64,000 nucleotides of DNA from Clostridiales bacterium (GCA_015055815.1 SVHM01000004.1:1-64000), one strand, 5' to 3'. Shown: positions 8,661 through 18,210, counted from the first letter of the stretch. The notes: a model not told the origin generated them from the letters alone. Translations and numbers: made by a program.

Positions 8661-8871
8661 TTAACCATCTCTCATAAAAATTCAAATCTATCAAATCAAC
8701 CTTGGTAAAATCATTATCAATATCTTGATAGATGTGGAGCATATCAGAAATATTTTCTCTATACCCCTTACTCAAGATATGATATTTATCCCAAAATTTG
8801 TGATAAACTTGTGTTTTATGATTATTAACAGTTTTTACATATATATTCTTGTTTTTAAGTAATTTTTTCAA
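8653..8871 (-). CDS. putative atypical antitoxin of the MazF toxin
   Basis: 72 aa, not obviously a ribbon-helix-helix protein. It overlaps the mazF start by 8 nt, so translation is coupled. The start is TTG with GGGAG seven bases upstream; no in-frame ATG or GTG fits better. The N-terminal half is basic and lysine-rich, and the C-terminal half is acidic. The tail (KGYREN ... FYERWL) loosely recalls the GY-x-E-M ... YE-x-L pattern I know from the MazF-binding tails of EndoAI-like antitoxins. The antitoxin role is inferred from position, coupling and this weak resemblance. Confidence 0.55.
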   Translation of the reverse strand: MKKLLKNKNIYVKTVNNHKTQVYHKFWDKYHILSKGYRENISDMLHIYQDIDNDFTKVDLIDLNFYERWLNV

Positions 8872-8991
8872 GTCAAAGCTCCCATATCAACGCTATTTAT
8901 CTTTACAAATACTTTATGCATTTGATTTTGTATTATTTTATTTTTTTATAACCTTTCAAAATAAGACAAATTTATCTAATTTCAAACAAAA

Positions 8992-9016
8992 AAAGAACTC
9001 GAAATTTCAAGTTCTT
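8992..9016 (-). terminator. terminator after acpS
   Basis: AAGAACT ... AGTTCTT hairpin followed by TTTTTTTG on the minus strand; the upstream arm overlaps the acpS stop codon. From here to the TTG start at 8871 the sequence is AT-rich and must hold the toxin-antitoxin promoter, but no clear consensus pair stands out. Confidence 0.85.
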
Positions 9017-9392
9017 AGTCGGGATTTTTAACAATACAAATTGCCGTACAAATTTCATCCGTATGAGATATACTCACAGCAATTTCTGTAACATTCATAG
9101 TCTTAAGCATAATGTTACCTGTACTCGATGTCACTCTTAATTGTGGTTTACCACTTTCTTCGTGATAAATCTCAATTTCGCTAAGAGCAATTCCGCCACC
9201 AATACCAATTCCAAGTGCCTTCAAAAATGCTTCCTTACAAGCAAATATACCCGCCAATGACTGAGTTTGTCTAGCATCATTTTTTTCTACATATTCAATT
9301 TCATATGGTGTAAAATATTTATCCAAAAATCTTTCATTTTGAATAAACTTTTCCATTCTTATCACATCTACAACATCAATACCAACTAACAT
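9015..9392 (-). CDS. acpS: holo-[acyl-carrier-protein] synthase
   Basis: 125 aa, standard length. AcpS transfers 4'-phosphopantetheine from CoA to the serine of acyl carrier protein, making fatty acid synthesis possible. The Mg2+/CoA signatures are present: GIDVVDVIRMEK near the N-terminus with its Asp, and FACKEAFLKALGIG at ~50-63 with its Glu. The C-terminal AVSISHTDEICTA strand is typical. It overlaps recX by 7 nt and ends the yigZ-recX-acpS operon. Confidence 0.95.
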   Translation of the reverse strand: MLVGIDVVDVIRMEKFIQNERFLDKYFTPYEIEYVEKNDARQTQSLAGIFACKEAFLKALGIGIGGGIALSEIEIYHEESGKPQLRVTSSTGNIMLKTMNVTEIAVSISHTDEICTAICIVKNPD

Positions 9393-9997
9393 AATTCATC
9401 CTTTAATTTACTTATTATTCTACCTATTTCTTCAAAGTCATATCCCCTAGAGTATAAAAACCTATTGAGCTTTAACCACGTTTCATTATTAATCTGTTTA
9501 CTTCCCAAATACTTCCTTGCTACTCTTTCAATATTGCTTTCTAATTTTTCTTCTTCAAAAACATCATCAATTATATTATCTTCAACACCTTTTGACTTAA
9601 GCATTGAAACTATCTTTAATTTACCATATTTTTTTGAGTAAGTCAATACAAAGCTTTTAGCAAATTCATAATCGTCTACATACTTGTACTCACACAATTT
9701 ATCAATCACAAGGCATACAACTTCGTCAGAATATTCTTTCTTTTTTAAATAGTCCTTTATTTGTTTAACCGATTTCAAAGACGACCCTATATATTTAATT
9801 GCTTTATTAAAGGCTTCTCCCTTAACATCATCAAAAATAATTTTCTCTAAAAGGTCTTCACTTATATCCATACCTTTCTTTAGCTGATGTTTCATCACAA
9901 CTTCAATATTCATTCCCGTATAAAAAGCATCATCAATATACAAATTAACCCTATCTTTATTGTTTTTTTGAACTTCTATCTTTGTAATTACTGACAT
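9386..9997 (-). CDS. recX: RecX regulatory protein
   Basis: 203 aa made of three-helix repeats typical of RecX, which binds RecA filaments and limits their extension. Recognisable parts are the N-terminal strand ITKIEVQKNNKDRVNLYID, the SVKQIKDYLKKKEY segment and the YVDDYEFAKSFV repeat core. Length is within the Bacillota RecX range. It overlaps yigZ by 10 nt and acpS by 7 nt. No recA is in the window. Confidence 0.9.
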   Translation of the reverse strand: MSVITKIEVQKNNKDRVNLYIDDAFYTGMNIEVVMKHQLKKGMDISEDLLEKIIFDDVKGEAFNKAIKYIGSSLKSVKQIKDYLKKKEYSDEVVCLVIDKLCEYKYVDDYEFAKSFVLTYSKKYGKLKIVSMLKSKGVEDNIIDDVFEEEKLESNIERVARKYLGSKQINNETWLKLNRFLYSRGYDFEEIGRIISKLKDELC

Positions 9998-10557
9998 ACA
10001 AACTCCCCGTACCCAAGTGCGTTTAATTCATCCAAACTTTTCTCGCTTTCAATCACCACTTCAACACCATTTTCAAAATTAGTGTCTTTTATAGTTATTC
10101 CTAATGTTTTTGCTCTACTTAAAAACTTAGAATACTCATCATAATTCAATATGACTTTATATGTATGTTTGTGTATTAACTCAATAATATTGCACTTATC
10201 TACAACTTCTTTACAACCATCAGTATAAGCCCTGATAAGTCCGCCCGCACCAAGCTTAATACCACCAAAATATCTAATAACCAAAACTATAATATTTGTT
10301 AGACCTTTCTTTTTTAAAACTTCCAAAATTGGTCTTCCCGCAGTACCTTGTGGCTCACCATCGTCACTCGCCCTTTCAATAGATGGGGATGACAAAATAT
10401 ATGCAAAGCAAATATGTGTTGCATCTTTATATTTCTTTCTAAATTCTTGTAAAATCCCTTTACATTCTTCTTCACTACTTACTGGATAAGCAAAAGAATA
10501 AAATTTAGACTTATTAATTTCTAATAAATTTTCGTAAACCCCGTCTATTGTTAGCAT
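9988..10557 (-). CDS. yigZ: YigZ/IMPACT family protein
   Basis: 189 aa. The UPF0029 core is clear: KSKFYSFAYPV, the DATHICFAY strand, the family motif ERASDDGEPQGTAGRPILE at ~60-78 and RYFGGIKLGAGGLIRAY at ~92-108. A second ferredoxin-like C-terminal domain follows. The cellular role is not settled; E. coli YigZ and eukaryotic IMPACT relatives are linked to translation or proteolysis. There is no Shine-Dalgarno sequence, and the ATG lies six bases after a TATAAT box, so the transcript may be leaderless. First gene of the operon with recX and acpS. Confidence 0.92.
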   Translation of the reverse strand: MLTIDGVYENLLEINKSKFYSFAYPVSSEEECKGILQEFRKKYKDATHICFAYILSSPSIERASDDGEPQGTAGRPILEVLKKKGLTNIIVLVIRYFGGIKLGAGGLIRAYTDGCKEVVDKCNIIELIHKHTYKVILNYDEYSKFLSRAKTLGITIKDTNFENGVEVVIESEKSLDELNALGYGEFVCQ

Positions 10558-10563
10558 GTATGT

Positions 10564-10572
10564 ATTATATCA
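10564..10572 (-). promoter_or_regulatory. extended -10 promoter of yigZ-recX-acpS
   Basis: The minus strand has TGATATAAT (10572-10564), an extended -10 box with no good -35. The yigZ ATG begins six nucleotides later, where transcription should start, which predicts a leaderless message. Confidence 0.6.
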
Positions 10573-10709
10573 CAGTTTAAAAATATTAAAAAGCAAACTA
10601 AATATTTTTGTAATTTTTTTTAATAAAGATTGAAAATGCTTTCTTAAAAATATTTTTTTTGCTACACTATAGGTGTTAATTATAACAATACAAAAAAAGG
10701 AAGTAACTT

Positions 10710-11402
10710 ATGGAAATTTTAAAAGAAGTAACTGAAATGTGCAGTGTAAAAAATTGCTCTTCACATGGTCCCGCTGTTATTCCACAAGAAGGACATTGGG
10801 ATAAGGTAACAAAAATTGAACAAATTAGCGGTTTTACTCATGGATGTGGTGCTTGTGCTCCACAACAAGGAACATGCAAACTATCTTTAAATGTAAAAGA
10901 TGGCATAATTCAAGAAGCATTGGTTGAAACTCTAGGTTGTAGCGGTATGACACAATCTGCTGCAATGGCCGCTGAAATTCTACCAGGAAAAACTCTACTT
11001 GAAGCATTAAATACAGACCTTGTTTGTGATGCTATCAATGATGCTATGAAGAATTTATTCTTACAAATAGTATACGGAAGAACACAATCTGCATTCTCTG
11101 AAAATGGATTACCTATCGGCTCTGCTCTTGATGACTTGGGTAAAAATAGAAGTAGTCTTATAGGCACACACTTCAGCACAGTAGAGAAAGGTACAAGATA
11201 CCTAAATACTGCTGAAGGTTATACAACCAGACTTGCTCTAGATGAAAATAACGAAATTATAGGCTACGAATACATTAACCTTAATAACATGATGAGACTT
11301 GTTAATAACGGAAAAGATGTAAAAGAAGCATACACAGAAAGTATTAAAACTTATGGAAGATTTGATGATGCTGTTAAGTACATCAATCCAAGAAAGGAGT
11401 AA
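10710..11402 (+). CDS. IscU/NifU-like iron-sulfur scaffold protein
   Basis: 230 aa. Residues ~40-130 look like a NifU N-terminal/IscU scaffold: FTHGCGACAPQQGTC, then ETLGCSGMTQSAAMAAEILPGKT, which matches the conserved GC...S...M...GKT pattern. Extra cysteines near the start (MCSVKNCSSHG) and in CGAC could bind an Fe-S cluster. The C-terminal ~90 residues are not part of classic IscU. It precedes a GGGtGRT-family gene by 3 nt, a pairing I recognise from clostridial genomes. No cysteine desulfurase is nearby. The exact job, Fe-S assembly or cluster-dependent enzyme subunit, is uncertain. Confidence 0.8.
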   Translation: MEILKEVTEMCSVKNCSSHGPAVIPQEGHWDKVTKIEQISGFTHGCGACAPQQGTCKLSLNVKDGIIQEALVETLGCSGMTQSAAMAAEILPGKTLLEALNTDLVCDAINDAMKNLFLQIVYGRTQSAFSENGLPIGSALDDLGKNRSSLIGTHFSTVEKGTRYLNTAEGYTTRLALDENNEIIGYEYINLNNMMRLVNNGKDVKEAYTESIKTYGRFDDAVKYINPRKE

Positions 11403-11405
11403 TTT

Positions 11406-12407
11406 ATGGTTACATTTGAAGGATATGATAGAAGAATAGATAAAATTAACGAAGTAGTTAAAGAATACGGACTTGAAAGTCTTGAAAATTGTAAAAAAAT
11501 ATGTGATGACGCAGGTATTGATGTTGAAGCTATAGTAAAAGAAATTCAACCAATCTGTTTTGATAACGCAGTTTGGGCATATACTTTAGGTACAGCAATC
11601 GCACTTACACAAAAATGCCAAACTGCTGAAGAATGTGCAGAAAAAATCGGTCTTGGTCTTCAAGCATTCTGTGTAAAAGGCTCTGTTGCAGATAGTAGAA
11701 AAGTTGGTATCGGACACGGCAAACTTGCTAGTATGTTACTAAACGAAAATACTAAATGTTTTGCACTTCTTGCTGGTCACGAAAGTTTCGCTGCTGCTGA
11801 AGGCGCTCTTGGTATTGTTAGAAACGCCAACAAAGCAAGAAAAAATCCACTTAGAGTAATCTTAAATGGACTTGGAAAAGATGCTGCTTATTTAATTTCT
11901 AGAATTAACGGTTTCACTTATGTAAAAACTAGATACAATTTTGAAAATCAAGAACTAGAAATTTTAGAAACAAGAAAATTCTCAAATTCATACAAATCAG
12001 AAATCAACGTTTATGGTTGTGAAGATGTAACTGAAGGCGTTGCTGTTATGAAACATGAAGCAGTAGACATTTCAATTACAGGTAACTCTACAAACCCAGT
12101 AAGATTTACCCACCCTACTGCTGGTTGCTACAAAAAATGGTGTATGGAAAACGGTAAGAACTATTTCTCAGTTGCTTCAGGTGGCGGTACTGGTAGAACT
12201 CTTCACCCAGATAACGTTGGCGCAGGTTCAGCAAGTTACGGTCTAACTGATACAATGGGAAGAATGCACGCAGACGCTCAATTCGCCGGCTCTTCATCAG
12301 TTCCTGCTCACGTAGATATGATGGGATATATCGGAATGGGTAACAACCCAATGGTTGGTGCTACTGTATCTCTAGCAGTTAAATCTTATCAAGCACTAAA
12401 CAACTAA
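11406..12407 (+). CDS. GGGtGRT-family protein
   Basis: 333 aa. The diagnostic SVASGGGTGRTLHPDNVG segment is at ~253-270, followed by a conserved GRMHADAQFAGSSSVPAHV stretch, as in the conserved but uncharacterised GGGtGRT protein family. There are no membrane segments. Earlier parts include a His- and Gly-rich region (VGIGHGKLAS, LAGHESFAAAEGALG). It forms an operon with the scaffold-like gene (3-nt gap, strong GGAG site) and ends in an intrinsic terminator. The biochemical role is unknown; linkage to an Fe-S scaffold suggests a cluster-related activity. Confidence 0.85.
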   Translation: MVTFEGYDRRIDKINEVVKEYGLESLENCKKICDDAGIDVEAIVKEIQPICFDNAVWAYTLGTAIALTQKCQTAEECAEKIGLGLQAFCVKGSVADSRKVGIGHGKLASMLLNENTKCFALLAGHESFAAAEGALGIVRNANKARKNPLRVILNGLGKDAAYLISRINGFTYVKTRYNFENQELEILETRKFSNSYKSEINVYGCEDVTEGVAVMKHEAVDISITGNSTNPVRFTHPTAGCYKKWCMENGKNYFSVASGGGTGRTLHPDNVGAGSASYGLTDTMGRMHADAQFAGSSSVPAHVDMMGYIGMGNNPMVGATVSLAVKSYQALNN

Positions 12408-12410
12408 AAC

Positions 12411-12440
12411 AAAAATCCATAGCCTTCTATGGATTTTTTT
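12411..12440 (+). terminator. terminator after the scaffold/GGGtGRT operon
   Basis: AAATCCATAG, loop CCTT, CTATGGATTTTTTT on the plus strand just after the stop. Confidence 0.92.
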
Positions 12441-12459
12441 GTTTGTCCTTTTAAATTGT

Positions 12460-12489
12460 TTGACAGTGAACATGAAAAAATATTATACT
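12460..12489 (+). promoter_or_regulatory. promoter of the 310 aa coiled-coil protein
   Basis: TTGACA (12460-12465), 18-nt spacer, TATACT (12484-12489); the expected start is ~26 nt before ATG 12522. Confidence 0.75.
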
Positions 12490-12521
12490 TAATTATATTA
12501 TGTAGATATTTAGGAGAAAAA

Positions 12522-13454
12522 ATGAGATTTTTAGAAACATTTAACAATGAAACACCTTTGTTTCTTGAAGAAAATAACAAAAAATACAAAAAACAATTAA
12601 ATGAAATAAACACTCTTATTAACCAAATAAGTATAAAATATACCGAACTTTCAAACGATTTAACTTCACAAGAACACAAATCACTTATTGCTTCAGCAAA
12701 AGAAATTCAAAGTTTATTCACTTCAAAAAAATTAAAACTTGACGTAGTTGTTGAAAATTTAAACAAAGCAACTAATCAAAAAATTGCTGAATTTAATAAT
12801 ATAAAAAACAAACTACTTTCAGCACTTTCTGAAATTTCTAACCCACAAGAAGCAATTGTTTGTCTATTTAACATTGAAAATAACGACTTTACACCATGCG
12901 AAGAAGGAAAGGAAGTTGTTATTCTAGGCGAACACAATAATATAATTGGCAATATAATAGATATTGTCAACGGACTTATCGTAGAAAACAATTACGAAAC
13001 AATTGAACAAAGCCAAACAACTTTCAATTACACTACACTTGAAAATAATACAAACACTTGCAAATCTCAAGCTGGTGAATTATTTGGTCACAAACAAGGC
13101 AAACTAGACAAATACTTAGAACTAATCAACAAATTAGAAGAAAGCGGTAAAGTTCTTGTTAATTTCTACACAATGAAAGAAAATTTAATTAAAATTGGCT
13201 GTCCAGAAAAAACAGTTAAAGATTTTGAAAACGAACTTAACAAAAGTTACTTACCACTTGTAAAAACTTTACAAAAAGACTTAAAAGTTGACTTAGACGA
13301 CATTTCAAATGTTAATACAAGTGCTTCAAAAATTGCATCTTCAATGAATACAATTAATCAGTTATTTTCAGCAACTTTAGAAAAACCATCTGAAGAAGCC
13401 CCTACTGAAGAAACTTCAACCGAAGACACAAATACAAATTTAGAAGATTTCTAA
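12522..13454 (+). CDS. coiled-coil protein, unknown function
   Basis: 310 aa, hydrophilic, with an N-terminal helical/coiled-coil half (residues ~10-110), a mixed middle and an acidic Thr/Glu-rich tail ending in NLEDF. No signal peptide, membrane segment or known motif is seen. The start chosen is MRFLETF with AGGAG six bases upstream; an upstream in-frame ATG at 12429 lies inside the previous terminator and has no ribosome site. Monocistronic between its own promoter and a strong bidirectional terminator. In composition it resembles the other unrecognised Lys/Asn/Glu-rich helical proteins in the window. Confidence 0.7.
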   Translation: MRFLETFNNETPLFLEENNKKYKKQLNEINTLINQISIKYTELSNDLTSQEHKSLIASAKEIQSLFTSKKLKLDVVVENLNKATNQKIAEFNNIKNKLLSALSEISNPQEAIVCLFNIENNDFTPCEEGKEVVILGEHNNIIGNIIDIVNGLIVENNYETIEQSQTTFNYTTLENNTNTCKSQAGELFGHKQGKLDKYLELINKLEESGKVLVNFYTMKENLIKIGCPEKTVKDFENELNKSYLPLVKTLQKDLKVDLDDISNVNTSASKIASSMNTINQLFSATLEKPSEEAPTEETSTEDTNTNLEDF

Positions 13455-13464
13455 AATTACAAAC

Positions 13465-13508
13465 AAAAAGAAAGGTAATATCGCAAATTTGATATTACCT
13501 TTCTTTTT
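13465..13508. terminator. bidirectional terminator between convergent genes
   Basis: An 18-bp perfect stem (13465-13482 with 13491-13508) with A-rich and T-rich flanks and an 8-nt loop. It serves both the 310 aa gene on the plus strand and the HTH gene on the minus strand, whose last codons lie in one arm. Confidence 0.93.
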
Positions 13509-13695
13509 CTTCTCCAGTAATTAAATACTCAATACTTACTTTAAAATATTTAGCCATTTGAAGCAATAAATTTAAACTTGGCTCCCTTTTGCCATTTTCA
13601 TAATGAGACAAAGCTTCCCTTGAAATATGCAAATCAAGAGCCACTTTTTGTTGATTTAAATTTCTTTCTAATCTAATTTTTTTCAAGCCTTTCAT
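13495..13695 (-). CDS. Xre-family helix-turn-helix regulator
   Basis: 66 aa, a single HTH_3 domain: LKKIRLERNLNQQKVALDL (helices 1-2) then ISREALSHYENGKREPSLNLL (recognition helix and following), typical of small Cro/CI-like DNA-binding proteins. ATG at 13695 is preferred; an upstream TTG would add 17 residues unlike the family and without a ribosome site. It lies 59 nt downstream of fba on the same strand and may be read from the fba promoter. Target sites are not evident. Confidence 0.85.
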   Translation of the reverse strand: MKGLKKIRLERNLNQQKVALDLHISREALSHYENGKREPSLNLLLQMAKYFKVSIEYLITGEEKER

Positions 13696-13754
13696 AAATT
13701 TATTATTCCCACTTGACAATATTGTAACAATTAGCGTTATTTTCAAAAAAGAAT

Positions 13755-14687
13755 TTACATTACCCTATTACTACTTCCAAACACATTATCCATTTTGTGT
13801 TTTACTACTTGTTTTATAAGTTTCATGCCTTCTAAGTTGTATTTTCTCATATCAACATTACTTGGGTTTTCAGCTAGACTTTTTCTTATTCCTGCGGTGA
13901 AAGAAAGTCTTAGGTCGCTATCAACATTTACTTTACATACATTATGAGAACATGCTTCTCTAAGCATTTCTTCTGGTATACCACAAGAACCAGAAAGTGT
14001 TGCGCCATACTCTTCAGCAAGTTTAACCATATCTTGTGGAATAGAACTTGCACCATGTAGTACTATTGGGAAGAATGGTAGCAATTTTTCTACTTCTTCT
14101 AGAATATCAAATCTAAGTTTTGCTTCACCTTTAAATTTAACTGTTCCATGACTAGTACCAATTGCAATTGCAAGGCTATCTACTCCCGTTGCTTTTACAA
14201 ACTCATATGCTTGTTTAGGGTCGGTATACTTAGCTTGGTCTTCTGTAGCACTCACTTCATCTTCAACACCTGCAAGCACTCCAATTTCAGCTTCAACGGT
14301 AACGCCTTTGCTATGAGCATATTCTACAACTCTCTTAGTTACTTCAATATTTTCTTCATAAGGAAGATGAGAAGCATCAATCATAACATTTGTAAAACCA
14401 GCATCGATACATTTCTTACAATCTTCAAAAGTCGCACCATGGTCAAGATTTAAACAAACTGGTACCGTCATTTTTTCTGCATATGATTTACACATTGCAA
14501 CTAACGTATCTACTCCAGCATATTTAATAGCACCAGTCGAGCATTGAACTATAACTGGGCTTTTATTTTCTTCTGCACTTTCTAAAATACTTTTTAAAGT
14601 CTCTAAATTTACAAAGTTAAACGCCCCTACTCCATATTTATTTCTAATTGCATCATCAAAAATTCTCTTTGCATTTTGTAATTCCAT
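13755..14687 (-). CDS. fba: class II fructose-bisphosphate aldolase
   Basis: 310 aa, zinc-dependent aldolase cleaving fructose 1,6-bisphosphate in glycolysis. Metal-binding histidines are in NLDHGATFEDC (~80), IGTSHGTVK (~178) and VLHGASSIP (~206); the phosphate-binding SGSCGIP and KVNVDSDLR segments follow. The conserved second-shell EAEIGVLAG and the YTDP motif are present. ATG 14687 is chosen because GAGG lies eight bases upstream; a GTG three codons earlier overlaps that site. Closely related to the Bacillus/Clostridium FbaA type. Own promoter. Confidence 0.96.
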   Translation of the reverse strand: MELQNAKRIFDDAIRNKYGVGAFNFVNLETLKSILESAEENKSPVIVQCSTGAIKYAGVDTLVAMCKSYAEKMTVPVCLNLDHGATFEDCKKCIDAGFTNVMIDASHLPYEENIEVTKRVVEYAHSKGVTVEAEIGVLAGVEDEVSATEDQAKYTDPKQAYEFVKATGVDSLAIAIGTSHGTVKFKGEAKLRFDILEEVEKLLPFFPIVLHGASSIPQDMVKLAEEYGATLSGSCGIPEEMLREACSHNVCKVNVDSDLRLSFTAGIRKSLAENPSNVDMRKYNLEGMKLIKQVVKHKMDNVFGSSNRVM

Positions 14688-14707
14688 AATATTCACCTCT
14701 AATTTTT

Positions 14708-14736
14708 ATTTTAGCTTAATAATGAAAATTTGGCAA
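14708..14736 (-). promoter_or_regulatory. promoter of fba
   Basis: TTGCCA (14736-14731), 17-nt spacer, TAAAAT (14713-14708) on the minus strand. The rest of the 14737-14925 divergent gap is extremely AT-rich, and a plus-strand promoter there is likely but not distinct. Confidence 0.7.
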
Positions 14737-14925
14737 ATAATTACTATTCAAAATTTTAATTCGGTCAAAAATTAAATAAATTTATAAAAAATATTAAATT
14801 CTTTTTCTTTTTAATTGTTTTTTTTCATTTATTAATATAAAATATAATATATATTATGGTACAAACAATATTACTCAACGCAAACATAGTTTTGAGTAAT
14901 TAAAAATATTTATTTGGAGATTATT

Positions 14926-15819
14926 ATGAAAATAGCATTTATTATCCCCGTACTTAGCGAAGTAAATTTGCAAAGAACTTTTAATAGAATTAACGAAGCT
15001 TGTGATGTAGATTTTGATATTTACTTTGCAATAAACGGTAAATTAAATAGCTTTTTTACACAAGTTAGAAGCACATATTTAAATGAAAGTAGAGTAAAAG
15101 CATTTATGGCTGACAGACCTATTGGAGAACATAAACTTATCACTCTTGGAATGGAAATGACTGAAGATTATGATGCTACAATCATTTACTCTGGCAAAGA
15201 AGATGTCAATACAGATGTAATGAAAGCATTTATTGCTAGCTGGAAAGCAGGAAACAAAATTGTTTACCTTAAAAAACAATTTTCAGGTTTTAAAAATTTA
15301 TATATGAAAATTAAAAGAGCCATTTATTCGCTAGGAATAAAAATGCTTGGAATTTTCAAAGACAGATGTGCCGAAACTGATATTCAACTTCTAGACCAAG
15401 ACGTTGTAAAAACTATTAATCAATTACCACAAAAAAATAGACAACTAAGAGTGCTTGATAGTTTCGTTGGCTTCCCTATCGATATTATTCAGTTAGAAAT
15501 AGACAATAAAGTTAAAGACAATAAATTATACGAAGAAAAAACAAAGAAATTTAAAGTTTGTAGAGTTTCATCATTTTTAAGTTTCTTCATAGGTGCAGTT
15601 GGTATAGCAGTTCCAATTGTTGGAATGGTTTTAAAATGGACACTTCCTGCAGTTTTAATCATTTTCTTATTAGCACTAGGAGTTTTCGGTTTAATAATGT
15701 CATTTATCTTTAATATTAAGAAAACATTACATTATAGAGTTGGCGAACAAAATGAACTTCCAGAACTTAACGATTTAAGGAATAAATTGGAAAAATATAA
15801 TATTGCAAATAAGAAATAA
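14926..15819 (+). CDS. glycosyltransferase-like membrane protein
   Basis: 297 aa. The N-terminus (MKIAFIIPVLSEVNLQRTF) looks like the first strand of a GT-A/family 2 glycosyltransferase, and residues ~85-105 have an alternating DATIIYSGKED segment resembling a DxD-containing stretch. Two hydrophobic helices lie at ~208-265, as in dolichyl-phosphate-mannose-synthase-like enzymes with C-terminal membrane anchors. The canonical DxD motif is not clear, so activity is uncertain. Start ATG has GGAG six bases upstream. Monocistronic; ends at an intrinsic terminator. Confidence 0.6.
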   Translation: MKIAFIIPVLSEVNLQRTFNRINEACDVDFDIYFAINGKLNSFFTQVRSTYLNESRVKAFMADRPIGEHKLITLGMEMTEDYDATIIYSGKEDVNTDVMKAFIASWKAGNKIVYLKKQFSGFKNLYMKIKRAIYSLGIKMLGIFKDRCAETDIQLLDQDVVKTINQLPQKNRQLRVLDSFVGFPIDIIQLEIDNKVKDNKLYEEKTKKFKVCRVSSFLSFFIGAVGIAVPIVGMVLKWTLPAVLIIFLLALGVFGLIMSFIFNIKKTLHYRVGEQNELPELNDLRNKLEKYNIANKK

Positions 15820-15861
15820 TATCTAAATTACTTGTTTAATATAGTATTTTAGGGTTAAAAT

Positions 15862-15889
15862 AAAAAAGACATTAATTTGTCTTTTTTTT
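15862..15889 (+). terminator. terminator after the glycosyltransferase-like gene
   Basis: AAAAAAGACA, loop TTAAT, TGTCTTTTTTTT on the plus strand, 43 nt past the stop. Confidence 0.85.
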
Positions 15890-15911
15890 AATTTATGTAC
15901 AAGGAGACACA

Positions 15912-17018
15912 ATGTTTAACAAATTTGATTATGAGAAAAAACTAGCAAATAAACTTATCACTTATTCTTGCAAAGTTCAAAAGGGAGAAAAAGTTTTAAT
16001 TACTTATAGCGATTGTCCCGATAGTATAATTGAACATCTTATTGAAGAAATTACTCTTTGCGGTGGCATTCCACTACCCTTTAGGCTAGATAAAACAATA
16101 AAAAGACGATTGCTACTTAATAGTACGACAGAATGGTTTGAATATTATCGTCAAATTGTAGAGCCAATAATGTCGTCTGCTGATGCTGTAATACTTATTG
16201 GTGGAAGTCATAATGACTTTGAACTTTCAGACATTTCGGCAAATACATTTGCTGAGTATAGTAAACTTTATGTAGAGCCTATACATTTTAAAATAAGATG
16301 TTCAAAAAAATGGGTACTACTTAGATACCCTACTCCATCTTTTGCACAAAGTAGCGGTATTAGTAGCGAGAGCTTCGAAGAGTTTTTCTACAAGGTTTGT
16401 ACACTTGACTATGAAAGTTTAGACAAGAAAATGAATAACTTAAAAGAACTTATGGAAAAAACAGATAAAGTGCATATAGTAACCCCTACAACCGATTTAA
16501 CATTTTCTATTAAAGACATGCCCGCTATCAAATGTAGTGGTCAGTGTAATATCCCCGATGGCGAAATTTATACTGCGCCAGTCAAAAACTCTGTAAATGG
16601 AACAATAGTATTTAACGTTCCAGCAATAGACAATGGCAGTGAATTTAATAATATATCATTAACATTTGAAAATGGAAAAATTATAGACTTTAATTGTAAC
16701 AACAATGAAGCATTTGAAGAAATATTAAATACCGATAGCGGTAGTAGGTATTTGGGAGAATTTGCATTTGGACTTAATCCATATTGCACTGAGCCTAAAA
16801 AAGATATTTTGTTTGATGAAAAAATGATATCTTCAATTCATTTGGCTATTGGCAGTAGTTATGAAGATTGTTTTAATGGTAATATTAGTGCCGTTCATTT
16901 AGACTTAATTCAGAGCCACAAAGAAAATCTTGGCGGTGGCAAAATTTACTTTGATGGGGCATTAATTTATGAAAATGGTAAATTTATATATCCAAATTTA
17001 GTTGATTTAAATCAATAA
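15912..17018 (+). CDS. M29-family metalloaminopeptidase
   Basis: 368 aa, cytosolic aminopeptidase of the AmpS/AmpT/PepS family with a two-metal site. Expected ligands are visible: Glu in IPDGEIYTAP (~222), Glu in YLGEFAFGLNP (~288), His in IHLAIGSSYED (~318), and the His and Asp of AVHLDLIQ (~335). The N-terminal ~190 residues form the substrate-gating domain. Length is somewhat short compared with the usual ~410. ATG has AAGGAG upstream. It is followed by gap, whose promoter overlaps the end of this gene. Confidence 0.92.
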   Translation: MFNKFDYEKKLANKLITYSCKVQKGEKVLITYSDCPDSIIEHLIEEITLCGGIPLPFRLDKTIKRRLLLNSTTEWFEYYRQIVEPIMSSADAVILIGGSHNDFELSDISANTFAEYSKLYVEPIHFKIRCSKKWVLLRYPTPSFAQSSGISSESFEEFFYKVCTLDYESLDKKMNNLKELMEKTDKVHIVTPTTDLTFSIKDMPAIKCSGQCNIPDGEIYTAPVKNSVNGTIVFNVPAIDNGSEFNNISLTFENGKIIDFNCNNNEAFEEILNTDSGSRYLGEFAFGLNPYCTEPKKDILFDEKMISSIHLAIGSSYEDCFNGNISAVHLDLIQSHKENLGGGKIYFDGALIYENGKFIYPNLVDLNQ

Positions 17019-17030
17019 AAAACTTATAAT
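17002..17030 (+). promoter_or_regulatory. promoter of gap
   Basis: TTGATT (17002-17007), 17-nt spacer, TATAAT (17025-17030). The -35 box lies within the last codons of the peptidase gene. Confidence 0.65.
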
Positions 17031-17035
17031 TATAG

Positions 17036-18076
<1,041 letters not shown>

Positions 18077-18098
18077 TTAAAAAATTATATTTAATACC

Positions 18099-18135
18099 AA
18101 AAAGATGTTAGACTTAATTTCTAACATCTTTTTTT
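18099..18135 (+). terminator. terminator after gap
   Basis: AAAAAGATGTTAG, loop, CTAACATCTTTTTTTG on the plus strand, with a 13-bp stem. Confidence 0.92.
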
Positions 18136-18210
18136 GTTGTTATTTAATTATAACTTTATAAATTTAGTAAAAATATATTAAAAATTTTAATCTTTAAGTT
18201 AACAATAACT

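Noticed and set aside
12429..12521. N-terminal extension of the 310 aa coiled-coil protein
   Set aside because: It starts inside the preceding terminator hairpin and upstream of the promoter; the AGGAG-served ATG at 12522 is better.
13696..13746. TTG-started longer form of the small HTH protein
   Set aside because: Adds residues outside the HTH fold, has no ribosome site, and abuts the fba stop.
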